From an uncultured Collinsella sp. (GTDB lineage Bacteria; Actinomycetota; Coriobacteriia; Coriobacteriales; Coriobacteriaceae): a DNA stretch of 64,000 nt. Under the pieces are notes generated by a model that had not been told where the DNA came from, ran no database searches, and was given only the letters and a program-made list of their open reading frames with translations. Location of the stretch: positions 40,149-104,148 of the forward strand of contig CAAFGE010000024.1 of NCBI GenBank assembly GCA_900762355.1. Reading direction: 5' to 3'. Position numbers and translations under genes: made by a program. Of the stretch, positions 16,547-24,324 are shown in pieces; position 1 is the stretch's first letter; each line of letters begins with the position of its first letter.

Positions 16547-17908
16547 ATGTCAGACCCAACGTTTATGGCAGACCCCACCAGGCTGGTCATCGCCGCCATC
16601 GTGGGCATCGCGCTGCTGCTTGCGCTCATCATCAAGTTCAAGCTGCATCCCGTGCTGTCGATGATGGTTTCGGCGCTCGCGATCGGCATCGGTGCCGGCA
16701 TGCCGCTCGACCTGGTGGCCGACACCGTCACCAAGGGCGTGGGCACCACGCTGCAAAACATCGCACTGCTCATTGGCTTGGGCTCGATGTTCGGCCAGAT
16801 CCTGGAGGAGAGCGGCGGCGCCAAGAAGATCGCCCAGACCTTCATTGACACCTTTGGCCAGGGTCACTCCAGCTGAGCACTGGGCATCACCGGCCTGGTT
16901 ATCGGCACCACGGTGTTCTTCGAGGCCGGCGTGGTCGTTTTGATCCCGCTTGCGTTTAGCGTGGCGTCGCAGACCAAGAAGTCGACCCTCTACTATGGCA
17001 TCGCCCTGCTCGCGGGACTGGCAGCCGGCTATGCCTTCGTGCCGCCTTCGGCCGGTTCGGTCCTCGTCGCCGGTACGCTCGGCGTCGACCTGGGCACCAT
17101 GATTCTCGTCGGCATCCCCACCGCCTTTATCGCCATGGCTGTCGCCGGTGTCGTCTGGGGCCGCAACGTGGGTGGCCGCATCTTCACGGACGTCCCCGAG
17201 CACTTTACCTCCGCCGAGGGTGCGAGCGATGACAAGGAGCTTCCCTCCTTTGGCATGGTCCTCGCCATCGTGCTCACCCCGCTGTGCCTGATTCTGCTGG
17301 GCACGTTGTCCTCGTACATCCCCATGCCCGCCGAGGTCGCCTCGATTCTCGCCTTCCTGGGCAAGCCGTTCGTCGCGCTCACCATCGCCACGCTCGTGGC
17401 CATGTACCTGCTGGGCGCTCGTCGCGGCTACACCGGTGCCGAACTCAAAGCCCTGCTCGAGCGTTCGCTCAAGCCCGTCGGCATGATCTTGCTGGTCATC
17501 GCCTGCGGCGGCGTCATCCGCTGGATGTTGCAGGACTGCGGTCTGGGCCAGGTCATCGGCCCCGTGCTCGAGAGTTGCCCGCTGCCCCTCGTGGTCGTCG
17601 GCTTCCTCATCGCCGCGCTCGTCCGCGCTTCGGTCGGTAGCTCCATCGTTTCGATGACCATGGCTTCGGGCATTATGGCCGCCATGCCTGCGGTCGCTGG
17701 CGCCTCGGTGCTCATGCGTGCCGCCATCTGCCTTGCCATCTGCGGCGGCGCCACGGCGCTCTCGCACGTCAACGATGCCGGCTTCTGGATGTGCTCCTCG
17801 TTCCTCGAGATCGACGAGAAGACCACCCTCAAGTCCTGGACCATCATGGAGACGATCATCGGTCTTTCGGGCCTCGCCTGCGCCCTGGTGATCTCGTTCT
17901 TCGCCTAA
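16547..17908 (+). pseudogene. GntP-family gluconate-type permease interrupted by an in-frame TGA
   Basis: The frame encodes a 453-codon GntP/gluconate:H+ symporter family membrane protein with about a dozen hydrophobic segments, ending SGLACALVISFFA. Codon 110 is TGA (16874-16876), between GQGHSS and ALGITGLVIG. In this family the residue before AL at this point is usually Trp (WALG), so a single TGG-to-TGA change explains it. Frame and sequence quality continue unbroken afterwards. A good ribosome binding site (GGAGGAAAG) precedes ATG 16547. The gene is probably a recent pseudogene or a sequencing error, but readthrough cannot be excluded. An internal start near 16913 would omit the first helices. 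The intact protein would import gluconate or a related sugar acid for the dehydratase gene that follows. Confidence 0.8.
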
Positions 17909-17987
17909 TCGCAAGCGAACGCTTTGCATCAGCACGTCACATCAACCGATACCAAACCAAGTAAGCCTTAAACCAAAGGAGTACACC

Positions 17988-19766
17988 ATGGACGAGAAGA
18001 CCAAAGAGCAGATTCAGCAGGAGGCCGCCGAGCTGGTTGCCAAGCTGCAGCCGCGTTCCGGCAAGTTCCGCACCATCAGCCCCGAGATGGACCCGCTGCG
18101 TCTGGGCTCTGGCTGGAGCATCGAGGACCTGGACAAGCCGCAGGTCATCATCGAGTCGACGTTCGGTGACTCGCACCCGGGTTCCGCCGGCCTGTTTGAG
18201 CTGGTCGAGGAGGTGCGCGCCGGCGTTGCCGAGGCTGGCGGCCACGGCGCCCGCTACTTCTGCACCGACATTTGCGACGGTGAGGCCCAGGGCCACGACG
18301 GCATCAACTACTCGCTGCCCAGTCGCGACATGATCGCCAACATGATCGAGATCCATGCCAAGGCCACCCCGTTCGATGCCGGCGTCTTTGTCGCCAGCTG
18401 CGATAAGGGCCTGCCCGCAAACCTCATGGCCATGGGCCGCGTCAACATCCCCTCCATCGTCGTCACCGGCGGCGTCATGGATGCCGGCCCCGACCTGCTG
18501 ACCCTGGAGCAGCTCGGTGCTATCTCGGCCCGCTACGAGCGCGGTGAGATTTCTCGCGAGGAGCTCGAGTTCGCCAAGCACAACGCCTGCCCCAGCTGCG
18601 GTGCCTGCTCCTTTATGGGCACCGCCTCGACCATGCAAGTCACGGCCGAGGCCCTGGGCCTCATGCTCCCCGGCACGGCTCTACTGCCTGCCACCAGCTC
18701 TGACCTGCGCGAGTTCGCCCGCGAAGCCGGCCGTCAGTCCGTGTGGCTCTCCGAGCACAACCTGTGCCCGCGCGACATCGTGACCAAGGAGTCCTTCGAG
18801 AACCTCATCATGGTCCACGGCGCCATCTCCGGCTCCACCAATTCGCTGCTGCACATCCCCGCGATCGCTCGTGAGTTTGGCATCGAGATGTCCGCCGACG
18901 ACTTCGATCGTCTGCACCGTGGCGCCCACTACCTGCTCAACGTTCGTCCCGCAGGCGAGTGGCCGGCGCAGTTCTTCTACTATGCGGGCGGCGTGCCGCG
19001 CATCATGGAGGAGATCAAGTCGATGCTCCACCTCGACGTCATGACCGTCACCGGCAAGACCCTCGGCGAGAACCTCGAGGACCTCAAGAACAACGGTTAC
19101 TACGAGAAGTGCGGCCGCTACCTGGAGAAGTGGAACCTCAAGCGCGAGGATATCATCCGTCCGTTCGACCAGGCCTTTGGCACCGACGGCTCCATCGCCA
19201 TCCTTCACGGCAACCTTGCCCCCGAGGGCGCCGTCGTCAAGCACACCGTCGTTCCGCGTGAGATGTTCCAGGCTACGCTCAAGGCCCGTCCGTTCGACTG
19301 CGAGGAGGACGCCATTCATGCCGTCCTGACGCACGAGGTCAAGCCCGGCGACGCCGTCATCATTCGCTACGAGGGCCCCAAGGGTTCCGGCATGCCCGAG
19401 ATGTTCTACACCACCGAGGCTATCGCCAGCGACCCCGAGCTCGGCGCTTCCATTGCCCTGATCACCGACGGTCGCTTCTCCGGCGCCTCCAAGGGCCCGG
19501 CCATCGGTCACGTTTCGCCCGAGGCTGCCGTGGGCGGTCCGATTGCCCTGATCGAGGAGGGCGACCTTATCCAGATCAACATTCCCGAGCGCTCGCCGTC
19601 CGTTGTGGGCATCGCCGGCAAGGAGATGGAGCCGGCCGAGGTCGACGCCGTCCTGGCCGAGCGCCGCGCCGCTTGGAAGCCCAAGGCCAACCGCTATACC
19701 GCCGGCACGCTCAAGTTCTTTACCGAGCATGCAGTTTCCGCCATTCAGGGTGGCTACATGGAGTAG
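17988..19766 (+). CDS. IlvD/Edd-family dehydratase, probably a sugar-acid dehydratase
   Basis: A 592-residue Fe-S dehydratase of the dihydroxyacid dehydratase / 6-phosphogluconate dehydratase family. Cluster cysteines are visible in TDICDGEAQGHDG, ASCDKGLP and CPSCGACSFMGTAST; the C-terminal part has TDGRFSGASKGPAIGHVSPEA. It lies 79 bases after the permease gene and close to KDG-pathway genes, and no other branched-chain amino-acid genes are nearby. Dehydration of an aldonate such as gluconate to 2-keto-3-deoxygluconate is therefore the favoured role; DHAD (IlvD) is the alternative. AAAGGAG precedes ATG 17988. Because the permease is interrupted, the supply of substrate to this enzyme in this strain is uncertain. 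Confidence 0.8.
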   Translation: MDEKTKEQIQQEAAELVAKLQPRSGKFRTISPEMDPLRLGSGWSIEDLDKPQVIIESTFGDSHPGSAGLFELVEEVRAGVAEAGGHGARYFCTDICDGEAQGHDGINYSLPSRDMIANMIEIHAKATPFDAGVFVASCDKGLPANLMAMGRVNIPSIVVTGGVMDAGPDLLTLEQLGAISARYERGEISREELEFAKHNACPSCGACSFMGTASTMQVTAEALGLMLPGTALLPATSSDLREFAREAGRQSVWLSEHNLCPRDIVTKESFENLIMVHGAISGSTNSLLHIPAIAREFGIEMSADDFDRLHRGAHYLLNVRPAGEWPAQFFYYAGGVPRIMEEIKSMLHLDVMTVTGKTLGENLEDLKNNGYYEKCGRYLEKWNLKREDIIRPFDQAFGTDGSIAILHGNLAPEGAVVKHTVVPREMFQATLKARPFDCEEDAIHAVLTHEVKPGDAVIIRYEGPKGSGMPEMFYTTEAIASDPELGASIALITDGRFSGASKGPAIGHVSPEAAVGGPIALIEEGDLIQINIPERSPSVVGIAGKEMEPAEVDAVLAERRAAWKPKANRYTAGTLKFFTEHAVSAIQGGYME

Positions 19767-19810
19767 CACCCGTACGCATCGAATTTCTCCTCTCACAGAT
19801 GCGTGGCACT

Positions 19811-19846
19811 AAGAGCCCCGAGTTCATACGAGCTCGGGGCTCTTTT
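19811..19846 (+). terminator. Rho-independent terminator after the dehydratase gene
   Basis: AAGAGCCCCGAG pairs with CTCGGGGCTCTT and is followed by TTCG. Strong stem, short loop, 45 bases after the stop. Confidence 0.88.
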
Positions 19847-19863
19847 CGTTTGGATTGCAGACG

Positions 19864-20020
19864 TATCACCGGACGAAAGCGTGTTGCGTCTGGCACATAA
19901 TCATACGAAAACGCAATTTGCGTCTTATTACCGGACGCAAATCAAGACGAAAACCGTTTGCATCTTGGTAATAACCGTACGTAAACGGTTTTCGTCTTAT
20001 AATACGGTCACGAATAGTAC
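19864..20020. promoter_or_regulatory. Array of overlapping palindromes ahead of the AlbA_2 gene
   Basis: At least three consecutive inverted repeats are seen: TTGCGT...ACGCAA (19883-19915), TTGCGTC...GACGCAA (19918-19940) and AAGACGAAAACCGTTT with its exact complement (19944-19959 and 19983-19998). Degenerate units around ATTACCGGACG and ATAACCGTACG recur about every 35-40 bases. TATAAT at 19997-20002 could be the -10 box. This looks like a multi-site operator controlling the following gene, probably bound by its own product or a phage/stress regulator. Confidence 0.6.
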
Positions 20021-20040
20021 GAAACGAAGGGGTTATGCAT

Positions 20041-21294
20041 ATGGTTGTTAGAGAGGGCCCTAAAGTCGAATACAAGGAAAGCGTTACGCCGACGTTTCTT
20101 AAAACGGTGAGCGCCTATGCAAACTACGGGACGGGCAAGATTGAGTTTGGCGTTAATGACGAGGGAATTGCCGTCGGTCTTGCAGATCCGGTTGCTGAAT
20201 GTCTGCGCATCGAAAATATGATTAATGACAGCTTGGATCCCGCGCCCCGTTACTCGCTTGAGCCCGATGAGAAACGCGGGACCGTAATCCTTACGGTTTA
20301 TGAGGGCCAGGACAAACCCTATCGAAGCAAGGGAAAGGCCTACAGACGAAACGATTCGGCGACGGTGGAGGTCGACCGGTTTGAGTATGGCAGACTGACG
20401 CTCGAAGGCAGCAACATAACATTCGACGCGCTCACGTCGGCTTGCCAGGACTTGAATTTTCACACGCTTGAGCATAAGTGTGTTGAACACCTCGGCATTT
20501 CCGAGCTAACGCCGGATATCATGCGTACGCTCCGCTTGCTCGGCAAGGATGGCTATACCAATGCCGCGGCGATTTTGGCGGATAAGAATGATTTTCCGGG
20601 CATCGACTGCGTCCGTTTTGGCGATACCGAGGATGTGATTTTGGATCGCGAGACGGCGACAGGTCTATCTGCAATTGGGCAGGTGGACAGGGCAGTGGCC
20701 ATGTTTGCACGCTACTACCGTTATGAGCGTATCGAGGGGATGGAACGCGTCCAAACCGATCGAATTCCTCTTGAGGCGTTCCGCGAAGCTGTCGCAAACG
20801 CTTTGGTGCATCGGACATGGGACGTTCGAGCGAATGTCCAAATTGCTCTGTACGATGATCGCGTCGTTGTGACTTCACCCGGACCGCTGCCCGCCGGTTT
20901 GACGACGGAACAATACCTGTATGGGCAGATATCCGTGCTCAGAAACCCAATTGTCGCCGAGGTCTTTTTAAAGCTGGATTACATCGAGAAATTTGGCACA
21001 GGAATCGCGCGAATCAGGCGAGCGTATCGAGATTCTTTGAGCCAGCCGGTATTTGATGTTCGCGGCGGCATGGTGGCCGTCACGTTGCCCGTTATCGATG
21101 CCTTTGAAGGGTCTGAGGAAGAGGTCCAGGTTCTCAAGGCTTTGTCAGGTGGACGAATACTGTCGCGGGGCGAGATTGAGCAACAAACGGGATTGAGCCG
21201 CACGCGCACGTTGGCGGCGCTTGAATCTTTGCTCAACCGAAACTCGATCGTAAGGCGGGGGACAGGACGCGCCACGAAATACGAGTGCGCATAG
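20041..21294 (+). CDS. AlbA_2 (Schlafen-like) DNA-binding domain protein with HATPase_c_4-type domain
   Basis: A 417-residue protein. The N-terminal third has the AlbA_2/Schlafen-AAA_4 pattern (EYKES near residue 11, YANYGTGKIEFGVNDEGIAVGL, and YRRNDSATVEV). The middle has a segment typical of the partner HATPase_c_4 region: PLEAFREAVANALVHRTWD, VVVTSPGPLPAGL and RNPIVAEVFLKLDYIEKFGTGI. A C-terminal winged helix (GRILSRGEIEQQTGLSRTRT) follows. These proteins are widespread putative transcriptional regulators or stress/defence factors with no settled biochemical role. ATG 20041 gives an eight-base spacing to GAAGGGG; the in-frame ATG at 20035 is only two bases from that motif. It faces the ATPase gene and lies within the sugar-acid region without obvious metabolic connection. 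Confidence 0.78.
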   Translation: MVVREGPKVEYKESVTPTFLKTVSAYANYGTGKIEFGVNDEGIAVGLADPVAECLRIENMINDSLDPAPRYSLEPDEKRGTVILTVYEGQDKPYRSKGKAYRRNDSATVEVDRFEYGRLTLEGSNITFDALTSACQDLNFHTLEHKCVEHLGISELTPDIMRTLRLLGKDGYTNAAAILADKNDFPGIDCVRFGDTEDVILDRETATGLSAIGQVDRAVAMFARYYRYERIEGMERVQTDRIPLEAFREAVANALVHRTWDVRANVQIALYDDRVVVTSPGPLPAGLTTEQYLYGQISVLRNPIVAEVFLKLDYIEKFGTGIARIRRAYRDSLSQPVFDVRGGMVAVTLPVIDAFEGSEEEVQVLKALSGGRILSRGEIEQQTGLSRTRTLAALESLLNRNSIVRRGTGRATKYECA

Positions 21295-21317
21295 CTCAAA
21301 AGAGCAAAGCTACAAAA

Positions 21318-21349
21318 CAGGCCCCAAGCCTACACCGGCTTGGGGCCTG
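21318..21349 (-). terminator. Terminator between convergent AlbA_2 and ATPase genes
   Basis: CAGGCCCCAAGCC and GGCTTGGGGCCTG pair around TACACC. On the minus strand the stem is followed by TTTTGTAG, so it best fits the ATPase transcript. Confidence 0.75.
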
Positions 21350-21373
21350 CTGTCCTCTGGGATATTGGCACCT

Positions 21374-22465
21374 CTACAGTTCAGCTTCCAGTTCGGCTTT
21401 GTGTTCGTTGAGGTAGTCGCGCATGTAGGGGATGGCAAATGAGACCTTGCCGTACGAGGGCGCCTCAATGATCGACTCTCTCAGCAGACGACTGCGGATG
21501 GAACTTACCTGTTGAGGTGTCTTGTTTAAGTCATCGGCAACCATGCTGGTCGAGCTCGTCTGCCCTAAGGACGCCATGCTCAGCAGATAAGCGATGCACG
21601 TGGGCGGAATGCGCTGCAGCGCGGGCTCAATCACCATTGCGCAGAAGCGTTCGCGTGCTGTTGCGATGTCTCGCTTTGCCTCTTCCTCTCCAATTACAGT
21701 TGAATGGGCGCGTCGTGCCAGTTGCCATGCGTAATATCCAACGAGCTGGATCATAAAGGGGTAACCCTGCGTTGCCTCGGCAAGTTGGTCGGCAATACCT
21801 GGCTGCAGCTCCATGCCAGACGCTTCAATGGTTTCTTCGAGGGAGTACGACACTTCGGTTACTGCCACAGCCTTCAGGTCAAAGGGGAGGGCTCGACGCA
21901 AAAACGTAAGTGTCTTTCCGTTGATGACGCTTTCTATCATCGAAGGCAGCCCCGCAAAAACAAAGGCGATATCAAGGTCTTCGCCGATGACCTGCTGAAT
22001 CGCAATGGAGAGTGTTCGGACCTCATCGAGCTCTGCGTCTTGAACCTCGTCGAGGGTGATGAGCAGGCCATTTCCATTCTTGGATATTGTCTGTCTCATG
22101 GCGTCGCGTAGCGATGGACCGATTCGTTCAATGTCTATGCTGCCGATGGATATGCCAGCTACGCTTGGCTCAAATCTGGCGTGTTTGGCCTGGAATTTGG
22201 ACTGCAGCTGTTCGAGAATGCGCTGACAGAGCCCTTCGGTTGCGACTTCTTTTATGACCGTCCAGCCACGGCTTTGCGCCAAACGTGAGCACTCGTCAAG
22301 GAGGACCGTCTTGCCCGTTCCGTGAACGCCGGCTATGCGCGTAAGGCGTCCCGGGGCGCCAGGTCCGTTGATGAGGCCTTCATTGAATTCTTCGAGTACA
22401 TCTTCGCGGCCGATAATCGTGGGAGGTGTTTTACCTGCTGTTGGCTTAAAAGGGTTCGTTTGCAT
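21374..22465 (-). CDS. AAA-family ATP-binding protein of unknown role
   Basis: A 363-residue P-loop ATPase. Walker A is GVHGTGKT near residue 47, Walker B LLITLDEVQDAE near 137-148, and a sensor-like segment FVFAGLPSMI follows. The C-terminal third looks like a winged-helix (QTSSTSMVADDLNKTPQQVSS). The overall form matches stand-alone STAND/Orc1-Cdc6-like ATPases annotated only as ATP-binding proteins. ATG 22465 was chosen because AAAGGTGG lies five bases upstream; GTG 22474 is inside that motif. Five tandem 10-bp repeats lie just upstream and may regulate it. Function unknown; regulation, phage defence or mobile-element biology are all possible. Confidence 0.75.
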   Translation of the reverse strand: MQTNPFKPTAGKTPPTIIGREDVLEEFNEGLINGPGAPGRLTRIAGVHGTGKTVLLDECSRLAQSRGWTVIKEVATEGLCQRILEQLQSKFQAKHARFEPSVAGISIGSIDIERIGPSLRDAMRQTISKNGNGLLITLDEVQDAELDEVRTLSIAIQQVIGEDLDIAFVFAGLPSMIESVINGKTLTFLRRALPFDLKAVAVTEVSYSLEETIEASGMELQPGIADQLAEATQGYPFMIQLVGYYAWQLARRAHSTVIGEEEAKRDIATARERFCAMVIEPALQRIPPTCIAYLLSMASLGQTSSTSMVADDLNKTPQQVSSIRSRLLRESIIEAPSYGKVSFAIPYMRDYLNEHKAELEAEL

Positions 22466-22480
22466 GTGAGCCACCTTTGC

Positions 22481-22530
22481 TCAAGATATATCAAGATATA
22501 GCAAAGTATAGCAAGATATAGCAACGTATA
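22481..22530. repeat. Five tandem 10-bp repeats upstream of the ATPase gene
   Basis: The units TCAAGATATA, TCAAGATATA, GCAAAGTATA, GCAAGATATA and GCAACGTATA are head to tail with exact 10-bp period (about one helical turn), ending 15 bases before the ATPase start codon region. They are AT-rich in a GC-rich chromosome and could be an iteron-type operator. Confidence 0.85.
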
Positions 22531-22558
22531 GCGCTGCTCGCGGGTTTTTGCGGCGGTG

Positions 22559-23239
22559 CTATTTTCTGAACGCCGCGTGGATAAAGCGCTGGGCGAACAG
22601 CTTGTTGGCGACGTTGATGACATGGCCCAGGAACAGTGCCGAGATGGCGGTCGTGACGCCAAAGCCGCCCAGGTTGTGCATAAAGACCAGCGACAGCGCG
22701 AGCGAGGCGGCAACGTGCGAGCAGTCGAATACGACCTTCACATCGCCAAAGCGGCGCTTGAGTTTTTCGGCAATGACCTGCACCAGACCGTCGGGCGCGT
22801 TGGGAACGACGCCCATGTTGACGACGAGGCTCACGCCAAATGCGGTGATAGCAAGCGAGAGCAGCATGGTTACGACCTGTGCCGGCAGAGCGGTGGGGTG
22901 CAGAGGGTTAACGTTCATAAAGAAGTCGGTAAAGCCGCCGATCAGTGTTGAGAAAAAGAGCTCGAGCAAAATGCGCGGCTGGAACTCGCGGCGCAAGATG
23001 GCTGCCTGTGCGACGATGTAGGCGACGTAGGTCGCGGTGATCCAAAAGCCGAGTGTCTTGCCGGTCAACATGGACAGCGTCGTGGCAAAGCAGGTAAGTG
23101 CCGCCACGCCCAGGCCCGATGCGGTCTGGATGCTCATGCCGAGGGCAAGCGTCGCGACACCTGCTAAATACATCAGCATCCTGATGACGGTATGGCACCA
23201 ATCGATCTTCTCGCCATTCATAATGATGAGCGGTCGCAT
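22559..23239 (-). CDS. YczE/YitT-like integral membrane protein
   Basis: A 226-residue polytopic membrane protein with about five or six hydrophobic segments, including YLAGVATLALGMSIQTASG and TMLLSLAITAFGVSLVVNMG. The segment GVVPNAPDGLVQ and the overall layout match the YczE family (related to YitT/DUF161), whose transport role is unproven. ATG 23239 follows GAAAGGAC at rather long spacing. Its promoter, operator and leader elements closely match those of the KDG kinase-aldolase operon (same CGAAATCGGTTTCG operator and two shared palindromic elements). It is therefore probably co-regulated with sugar-acid use and may move a sugar acid or related metabolite; that is inference. Confidence 0.72.
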   Translation of the reverse strand: MRPLIIMNGEKIDWCHTVIRMLMYLAGVATLALGMSIQTASGLGVAALTCFATTLSMLTGKTLGFWITATYVAYIVAQAAILRREFQPRILLELFFSTLIGGFTDFFMNVNPLHPTALPAQVVTMLLSLAITAFGVSLVVNMGVVPNAPDGLVQVIAEKLKRRFGDVKVVFDCSHVAASLALSLVFMHNLGGFGVTTAISALFLGHVINVANKLFAQRFIHAAFRK

Positions 23240-23267
23240 GCTGCTACCCGTCCTTTCGGTTGTGAAT

Positions 23268-23405
23268 AAAAAGGCTGACCTGGGCCGGCAAAAGAGGGTT
23301 ATCGGAGGCACTGCTGTAAAAGCAGAAAAGCCGGCCCCATGGTCAGTCGTCTAGGAAATGTCTCGCTGTGCCGGAATGGGACTGAAGGGCCAACGAGACG
23401 GGAGG
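23268..23405. repeat. Structured leader element type 5, copy 1 (TATCGGAGGC element)
   Basis: The stem GGCTGACC (23273-23280)/GGTCAGTC (23341-23348) encloses a second stem GGGCCGGC/GCCGGCCC and a loop with GTTATCGGAGGCACTGCT (23298-23315). It continues with TAGGAAATG and a hairpin TCTCG...CGAGA holding CCGGAATGGGACTG. A second copy lies at 26129-26278 with the same loop sequences and different, still complementary stems. Located in the leader of the YczE-like gene. Confidence 0.8.
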
Positions 23406-23422
23406 AAAGCAAATGACAACGT

Positions 23423-23476
23423 GTGGGCAATAAGATGCCAAGATGGTAGGGTGCGTCTTAGCATCCTATTGCCCAC
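23423..23476. repeat. Hairpin element type 6, copy 1 (GGTAGGGTGC loop)
   Basis: Arms GTGGGCAATAAGATGC (23423-23438) and GCATCCTATTGCCCAC (23461-23476) enclose a 22-base loop that starts CAAGA and contains GGTAGGGTGC. The other copy is at 27419-27470; the loops differ at three bases, but the arms are unrelated and each pairs with its own partner. Confidence 0.82.
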
Positions 23477-23482
23477 GCTTAA

Positions 23483-23514
23483 CGAAATCGGTTTCGTTTG
23501 AGCCTTAGTATACG
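23483..23514 (-). promoter_or_regulatory. Promoter and LacI-type operator of the YczE-like gene
   Basis: CGAAATCGGTTTCG (23483-23496) is a central-CG pseudo-palindrome identical to the operator ahead of the KDG kinase gene. TATACT on the minus strand (within TAGTATAC at 23507-23514) is a likely -10 box, placing the operator at or just after the transcription start. The LacI-family gene at 27606 is the likely regulator. Confidence 0.6.
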
Positions 23515-23552
23515 CACGGGATTCTATTTGCAAAGAGAAAAAATAATAAAAA

Positions 23553-23566
23553 GGTGAACGTTCACC
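23553..23566. promoter_or_regulatory. Operator-like palindrome GGTGAACGTTCACC
   Basis: Perfect 14-bp palindrome in the 492-bp divergent region between the YczE-like and HIT genes. A second copy of the same motif lies upstream of the DhuD-like gene at 15563-15578. Confidence 0.55.
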
Positions 23567-23609
23567 TAATCGCAACAACTCGTTGGCGGTATCATGGCAA
23601 AGACATGCT

Positions 23610-23623
23610 CGAAACCGATTTCG
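23610..23623. promoter_or_regulatory. Second LacI-type operator in the YczE/HIT divergent region
   Basis: CGAAACCGATTTCG is the reverse complement of the operator at 23483-23496. Two sites about 127 bp apart could allow looping by a tetrameric LacI-type repressor, or this site may serve the HIT gene. Confidence 0.5.
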
Positions 23624-23731
23624 CAACGGTTAGAGAGCGCATTGTGCGTTTGTCGTAGATTGCCGGGCAGCTTGGTCGCGCCCGCCGGTCGCATTGCGGC
23701 GGACGCCTTCACCCAGATCGAAAGGATCACC

Positions 23732-24166
23732 ATGGAACAGCACACCGATTGCTCGTACTGCATGTGCGGGACCGACAACACGCTCGTCGATGCCTTTGGC
23801 ATCCCCATGCTCGACCTGCCCGCCAGCAAGCTTATCCTGTATAAGGAGCAGAGCCACAAGGGTCGCGTAATCGTGGCCTCCAAGCAGCACGTCGACGACA
23901 TCTCCTGTATGTCCGAGGAGGACGCCGCCGCCTTTATGGCCGATGTCCGCCACGTCGCGGCGGCGCTGCACAAGGCGTTCAACCCCGACAAGATTAACTT
24001 TGGTGCTTACGGCGACACCATGCATCATTTGCACGTGCATATCGTCCCCAAGTACAAGGACGACCCGTTTGAGTTTGGCGATGTGTTTGCTATGAACCCC
24101 GGTCGCGTCACGCTCGAGCCGGCCCAGTACGACGAAATTGCCCAGGCAATCATCGACAACCTGTAA
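23732..24166 (+). CDS. HIT family protein
   Basis: A 144-residue histidine-triad protein. The triad HLHVHIVP lies near residues 94-101 and the N-terminal part has a CSYCMCG cysteine cluster like the zinc-type CxxC of some HIT proteins. HIT enzymes hydrolyse nucleoside phosphoramidates or dinucleotides; the exact substrate is not readable. ATG 23732 is preceded by AAAGGATCACC; the frame is open about 138 bases further upstream, but only after weak starts. The upstream region carries LacI-type operator motifs and so the gene may share sugar-acid control, although HIT proteins are usually housekeeping. Confidence 0.85.
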   Translation: MEQHTDCSYCMCGTDNTLVDAFGIPMLDLPASKLILYKEQSHKGRVIVASKQHVDDISCMSEEDAAAFMADVRHVAAALHKAFNPDKINFGAYGDTMHHLHVHIVPKYKDDPFEFGDVFAMNPGRVTLEPAQYDEIAQAIIDNL

Positions 24167-24185
24167 AACCCCTTCGCCCCCTCGT

Positions 24186-24254
24186 AAGTTGCGGTGGAAT
24201 AGTTCCTGGTTTTGCTGCTGAAGGCCGTGAACAGGAACTATTCCACCGCAACTT
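24186..24254. repeat. Palindromic repeat family 1, copy c
   Basis: A perfect 23-bp inverted repeat, AAGTTGCGGTGGAATAG plus TTCCTG with complement at 24232-24254. It can be extended outward through CCCTC/GAGGG with one mismatch. Outer arms match copies a and b, the inner arms differ but remain complementary, and the centre again has GTTTTGCTG and AAGGCC. Confidence 0.9.
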
Positions 24255-24324
24255 ATGAGGGGGCGGCGTTGCGATAGTATTACGTGTTGGTATTCGACTA
24301 ACCGAGGACTTATCCGAGGGCTTT

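Noticed and set aside
16874..16876. TGA as a selenocysteine codon in the permease
   Set aside because: The family has Trp, not Cys, at this position, and no SECIS-like hairpin is evident just downstream. A nonsense mutation or error is simpler.
17988..19766. Calling the dehydratase IlvD for branched-chain amino acid synthesis
   Set aside because: No other ilv or leu genes are nearby and the neighbours are sugar-acid genes, so the general family name with a sugar-acid preference was kept.
23268..23405. Known riboswitch class (cobalamin, molybdenum cofactor, THF, ZTP) for the type-5 element
   Set aside because: None of the conserved boxes I know for those classes is present in order in either orientation. 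Kept as an unassigned element.
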